64,000 nt of DNA from Flagellimonas sp. MMG031 (GTDB taxonomy: Bacteria; Bacteroidota; Bacteroidia; Flavobacteriales; Flavobacteriaceae): positions 1,490,501-1,554,500 of the forward strand of contig NZ_CP157804.1 of assembly GCF_040112705.1 (NCBI RefSeq). The letters are read 5' to 3'. Both the position numbers and the translations under genes were made by a program. Below the pieces are notes generated by a model. It was given only the letters and a program-made list of their open reading frames with translations, was not told where the DNA came from and did no database searches. The number at the start of each line of letters is the position of its first letter. The first letter of the stretch is position 1. Shown here one piece after another: positions 60,561 to 64,000 of the stretch.

Positions 60561-61613
60561 ATGATTGACATAAAAGTTCCGGCCCGAATCTGTTTTTACG
60601 GCGACCATCAAGATTATTTAGGTCTGCCCGTTATTGCGGGAACCATAGACCGTTACATCAAGATTAAGGGAACACCCAATTCCAATGGGAGGTACGCTAT
60701 AAAACTATTAGATCTGGATGAAGAGGTGTCCGTTGCTTTGCAAGATAGTTTGAAGGAGGTCAGATCAGGAGATTATTTTAGATCGGTGATGGCCGTTTTA
60801 AGACAGAACAACTTCCATTGGCAGCAAGGCTATGATGTGGAGATTACCGGAAACATACCACTGAATGCTGGCTTGTCCAGTTCTTCGGCCTTGGTGGTCG
60901 CTTGGATACGTTTTTTGGTCGAGGCAGCAGGCAAATCCCATCAAATCAGTGATGAACAAATTGGAAAGTGGGCCTATGAGGCCGAAGTTCTGTTCTTTGA
61001 TCAGCCCGGAGGACTCATGGACCAGTATACCATAGCTCAAAAAGGACTCATTTATATCGATACGGAAACAGGTGAAAGTACACGATTGAAGGCCGATTTG
61101 GGAAAATTGCTCGTGGCGGAATCGGGAGTACCCAAAAAAACATTGGAAGTACTCAAAAATGCACGGGTATATGCACAACAGGCGGTGGCATCGGTACAAA
61201 ATGAACATACCGACTTCAATTTGAAGCAAGCCACGCCAAAAGACTACGAAAAGTATATCGATTTGGTTCCCGAAGAACTTAAAGGGTATTGGTATGCCAC
61301 TATTTATAACTACCATATTACCTTGGAAGCAAAAAAGGAGCTGCTCCGACCAAATCCGAATATCCTGTTTTTGGGAGATTTGATGAACCAGCACCAGCGT
61401 ATCCTTGAAAATGAAATCAAGAACACCCCTTTGGAAATGGCGCAGATGATGAAGGCCGCACGCGAAGCCGGAGCCCTTGGGGCAAAGACCATTGGTTCGG
61501 GAGGGGGAGGCTGTATGGTAGCCATGGTAACGGAGGATACGGAGGAAAGGGTGAAACGCGCCTTTTTGGACCATGGGGCCAAAGCTGTTTATGCTGTGAA
61601 CCTAACGAATTGA
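60561..61613 (+). CDS. GHMP family sugar kinase
   Basis: A 350-residue cytoplasmic GHMP kinase of the galactokinase-like group. Motifs: VPARICFYGDHQDYLGLPVIAGTID, the ATP-binding PLNAGLSSSSALVVA, FDQPGGLMDQYT, and the C-terminal GSGGGGCMVAMV. The start GDHQDYLG is close to GDHTD of sugar kinases. Preceded by a GAGGAAA ribosome site, unusual in this phylum. It probably phosphorylates a sugar at C1 released by the GH109-like protein. Overlap is nil; the nucleotidyltransferase starts 5 bp later. Confidence 0.87.
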   Translation: MIDIKVPARICFYGDHQDYLGLPVIAGTIDRYIKIKGTPNSNGRYAIKLLDLDEEVSVALQDSLKEVRSGDYFRSVMAVLRQNNFHWQQGYDVEITGNIPLNAGLSSSSALVVAWIRFLVEAAGKSHQISDEQIGKWAYEAEVLFFDQPGGLMDQYTIAQKGLIYIDTETGESTRLKADLGKLLVAESGVPKKTLEVLKNARVYAQQAVASVQNEHTDFNLKQATPKDYEKYIDLVPEELKGYWYATIYNYHITLEAKKELLRPNPNILFLGDLMNQHQRILENEIKNTPLEMAQMMKAAREAGALGAKTIGSGGGGCMVAMVTEDTEERVKRAFLDHGAKAVYAVNLTN

Positions 61614-61618
61614 GAAAG

Positions 61619-62449
61619 ATGGAAAACACGAGTTTGATTGTAATGGTAGGGGGTGCATCCTCACGGATGAAGCGAAGTCTAAAAGCTAGGGAAGAAGGAA
61701 CCATTATGGACCACATTCCTCATAAAAGCTTGATTCCCGTAGGTAAGAAGGGGCATCCTTTTTTATATTATTTGGTACGGAATGCGGTGGAGGCAGGATA
61801 CACCAAACTGTATTTGATTACCAGCCCAGAAAATATGGCCTTTCAACAATTGAAAGATCAAGGAGTGTTTTCGAAAGGACTAGAAGTCCACCTGGCCGTG
61901 CAAGAAGTTCCCGTAGGACGCCAAAAACCATTGGGTACGGCTGATGCACTTCAGCAATGTTTGGATCAATACCCTGAATTGCAACGGACCACTTTTACGG
62001 TTTGTAATGGCGATAACCTTTATTCTGTTGGTGCCCTCAAGGATTTAAGGAAAGATAGAAAAGCGCCTCATGCGTTGATTAGCTACGGAAGTTCAGGTTT
62101 TGAGTATACCGAGGAGCGCATAGCCAAGTTTGCCGTAATGGATATTTCTTCGGATGGATTTTTACAGCAAATCATTGAAAAACCAAATGTGGAGGATGTG
62201 CCCCGATATAAAGATGCCATGGGCGAGCTTCGGGTAAGCATGAACATTTTTAGTTTTTTTGGAGCTAAGGTTTATCCATATTTGAAAAACTGTCCCATGG
62301 ACCCGGTTCGTAATGAAAAGGAACTCCCGAAAGCTGTTGGAATGTTAGTGGCCGACCACCCTAAAGCTGTACTTTGTATACCACGTTCCGAACATATTCC
62401 CGACTTGACCGATGCCAACGATATCCAATTATTTAAAAATTTGGACTAA
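61619..62449 (+). CDS. Nucleotidyltransferase (sugar-1-phosphate)
   Basis: A 276-residue nucleotidyltransferase. N-terminal phosphate loop VMVGGASSRMKRSLKA, then HKSLIPVGKKGHPFLYYLVRNAVEAGYTKLYLIT, VCNGDNLYSV (Asp for metal) and YKDAMGELRVSMNIFSF. It should make a UDP- or dTDP-sugar from the kinase product. The loop is GGASSRM rather than GGxGTRM, so the fold group is somewhat divergent and the nucleotide is not predictable. The start is the ATG at 61619, not the upstream TTG at 61610. Confidence 0.85.
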   Translation: MENTSLIVMVGGASSRMKRSLKAREEGTIMDHIPHKSLIPVGKKGHPFLYYLVRNAVEAGYTKLYLITSPENMAFQQLKDQGVFSKGLEVHLAVQEVPVGRQKPLGTADALQQCLDQYPELQRTTFTVCNGDNLYSVGALKDLRKDRKAPHALISYGSSGFEYTEERIAKFAVMDISSDGFLQQIIEKPNVEDVPRYKDAMGELRVSMNIFSFFGAKVYPYLKNCPMDPVRNEKELPKAVGMLVADHPKAVLCIPRSEHIPDLTDANDIQLFKNLD

Positions 62450-62501
62450 CTTATGGGCAGCAAATCCCATGTTTGCATCGGGTAACGTTTAAATTTTTGA
62501 A

Positions 62502-63770
62502 ATGGAATCGTATGCAACGGCATTGTTATATGCCACGCCATTTTTTATCGGTCTTGTACTTATCGAAATTTTGTATGGCCGATTTGTAAAGGATCAAAAA
62601 CACAACCTCATGGATACCGTGAGCAGTCTTAGCTCAGGTTTGACCAATGTGGTGAAGGATTCATTGGGCCTTGTGCTTATTTTGGTGAGCTATCCCTTTT
62701 TGTTGGAACATTTGGCACTTATCGAGATCAAGGCAACTTGGTTGGTCTGGGTGGTGGCTTTTATTGCTTTGGATTTTGCCGGTTATTGGAACCATAGGTT
62801 GAGCCATCACATCAATCTTTTTTGGAACCAGCATGTGATACATCATAGCAGTGAAGAGTTTAATTTGGCTTGCGCGCTACGCCAGCCTATTTCCAACTTG
62901 TTGGGGTACTATGCCCTTTTGTTGATTCCGGCCGCCCTATTGGGCGTTCCCAATCAAGTGATTGCCATATTGGCCCCGATACACCTGTTTGCACAGTTCT
63001 GGTACCACACCCAGTATATTGGCAAAATGGGGATTCTTGAATATGTTATCGTCACCCCTTCGCAACATCGGGTGCACCATGCCATCAATCCAGAGTATAT
63101 CGACAAAAACCTAGGACAGATTTTTTGTATTTGGGACCGCATGTTCGGCACCTTTCAAGAAGAGTTGGATGATGTGCCGCCACAATACGGTGTGCTGAAA
63201 CCAGCGAATACATGGAATCCCATCATCATCAATTTTCAACATATATGGCGATTGATGCAGGACGCATGGCGCACCCGAAGCTATTGGGACAAACTTCGGA
63301 TATGGTTTATGCCCACAGGATGGCGTCCGCAGGACGTGAAGGACAAATATCCCGTTGAGGTTATCCAAGATGTCTACAATTTCAAAAAATACCGTCCCGA
63401 AACTTCACCTTGGTTAAAGGGATATGCCCTTTTTCAATTGATCGCAACTACTTTTTTGATGCTTTTTATGTTCTACAGCTATTCGGAAATCGGATTTGAT
63501 GGCTTGCTGTTGTTTGGGGCGTTTATTTTTGTCGGGATTTATGGGTACACTACCCTAATGGACCGAAAATCGTATGCTGTTTGGATTGAGGTGATTCGGG
63601 GTGTGGCAGGATTGGTACTAATCTATTTGTCGGGCGATTGGTTTTGTATCGATACTTATATATCCATTGGGAGCTATCTGGTGGCCCTCTATTTCTTGAT
63701 TACTATTTTCGGTGGTGTTTACTTTACTTATGTGGAGAAATCCTTTGCGACGGCTGATTTGGCCTCTTAA
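62502..63770 (+). CDS. Fatty acid hydroxylase/sterol desaturase family membrane protein
   Basis: A 422-residue protein with about eight helices and the di-iron histidine boxes HRLSHH, HVIHHSSEEFN and HRVHHAINPEY. This superfamily hydroxylates or desaturates lipids with O2. Alternatives are alkylglycerol monooxygenase-like activity (length and C-terminal helices are similar). Substrate unknown. It lies 52 bp after the nucleotidyltransferase and ends with a 4-bp overlap with the convergent acyl-CoA-binding protein gene. Confidence 0.92.
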   Translation: MESYATALLYATPFFIGLVLIEILYGRFVKDQKHNLMDTVSSLSSGLTNVVKDSLGLVLILVSYPFLLEHLALIEIKATWLVWVVAFIALDFAGYWNHRLSHHINLFWNQHVIHHSSEEFNLACALRQPISNLLGYYALLLIPAALLGVPNQVIAILAPIHLFAQFWYHTQYIGKMGILEYVIVTPSQHRVHHAINPEYIDKNLGQIFCIWDRMFGTFQEELDDVPPQYGVLKPANTWNPIIINFQHIWRLMQDAWRTRSYWDKLRIWFMPTGWRPQDVKDKYPVEVIQDVYNFKKYRPETSPWLKGYALFQLIATTFLMLFMFYSYSEIGFDGLLLFGAFIFVGIYGYTTLMDRKSYAVWIEVIRGVAGLVLIYLSGDWFCIDTYISIGSYLVALYFLITIFGGVYFTYVEKSFATADLAS

Positions 63771-64000
63771 AGGCTTTTAAGCTCCTTCTCAACTATGTTC
63801 ACATAGTTTTCCATGGCCTCTTCCACACTGATGCTCTTGGCCTGAAAGAGTGCATTTGCCTTGAACGCATTGATTAGGGGAGTTCGACTGCCGGGATTTT
63901 CAAAATTTTTGTTGGCAATCTTAAAGTAGGCGTAGAGTTTTAATAAGAGGTCCGCAGGAAGCGGGTCCGTATAGTCGTTAACAAAGTTAACGGCATCCTC
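63767..64000 (-). CDS. Acyl-CoA-binding protein (5' end outside window)
   Basis: The last 77 residues, ending at TAA 63767-63769. They read VNDYTDPLPADLLLKLYAYFKIAN, then GSRTPLINAFKANALFQAKSISVEEAMENYVNIVEKELKSL. This is the helix 2-4 pattern of acyl-CoA-binding protein (LPADxLLKLYAxFKxA...K..AW). It carries acyl-CoA in the cytoplasm. The N-terminal helix lies outside the window. The neighbouring fatty acid hydroxylase faces it tail to tail. Confidence 0.85.
   Translation of the reverse strand, partial: EDAVNFVNDYTDPLPADLLLKLYAYFKIANKNFENPGSRTPLINAFKANALFQAKSISVEEAMENYVNIVEKELKSL

Overview
This 64-kb window is chromosomal DNA from a member of the Flavobacteriaceae (Bacteroidota), most likely a marine Muricauda/Allomuricauda-like genus. 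The evidence is a complete Na+-NQR operon, type IX secretion (T9SS) components and cargo with gliding-motility-type C-terminal domains, families largely confined to Bacteroidota (DUF3667, DUF5103/Plug, DUF6702 and a DUF6747-like protein), near absence of Shine-Dalgarno sequences, and Bacteroidota-type promoters (TTTTG, about 18-20 bp, then TAnnTTTG). I found no rRNA, tRNA, CRISPR array, prophage or classical insertion sequence.

Layout. 1-9.4 kb: DUF3667 protein (cut by the window), the T9SS Plug-like protein, then nqrABCDEF, a terminator, a 119-aa Nqr-associated protein and apbE, whose product attaches FMN to NqrB and NqrC. 9.4-13.0 kb: a methyltransferase, a GxxExxY nuclease-like gene lying between inverted repeats, map and gpmI. 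13.2-15.5 kb: a secreted ankyrin protein, a 55-aa membrane protein, and M48 and M15 peptidases. 15.6-21.6 kb: two tandem copies of a two-gene surface cassette, each a fibre-like repeat protein followed by a T9SS type-B cargo; one fibre gene carries four near-identical 252-bp repeats. 21.8-26.6 kb: two carboxypeptidase-like regulatory-domain proteins, a repeat-filled spacer, a DUF6702 protein and an M1 peptidase. 26.6-35.2 kb: tatA-like, PAP2 phosphatase, O-methyltransferase, GNAT, kynureninase, MFS transporter and several small enzymes, peptidases and lipoproteins. 35.3-37.6 kb: ECF sigma factor with a small partner, a mechanosensitive channel and a ClpP-like protease. 37.7-40.7 kb: a light-related operon (DUF2256, DASH cryptochrome, FeS photolyase). 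40.8-48.7 kb: kynurenine 3-monooxygenase, a repeat-mosaic spacer, a cysteine-less 'zinc ribbon' protein, Nif3-like, lpxK, and gap coupled to a TPR hybrid histidine kinase with an apparent terminal frameshift. 48.7-55.8 kb: lipA, two ECF sigma factors (one with an anti-sigma factor), murB, an aminotransferase and an aspartyl protease. 55.8-64 kb: DUF1573 protein, valS, a GH109-like/GHMP kinase/nucleotidyltransferase cassette, a fatty acid hydroxylase and the end of an acyl-CoA-binding protein gene.

The most unusual signals are in the non-coding DNA. The GxxExxY gene sits between inverted TTGACACGAATT-type ends, and copies of those ends without the gene lie in two distant intergenic regions. 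Those regions also hold REP-like palindromes (one nested inside another) and long degenerate 7-bp-period arrays. A similar 7-bp array lies in frame inside valS. Together they suggest an active and poorly described set of small repetitive elements. The duplicated fibre/T9SS-cargo cassette is the best candidate for an undescribed protein system.
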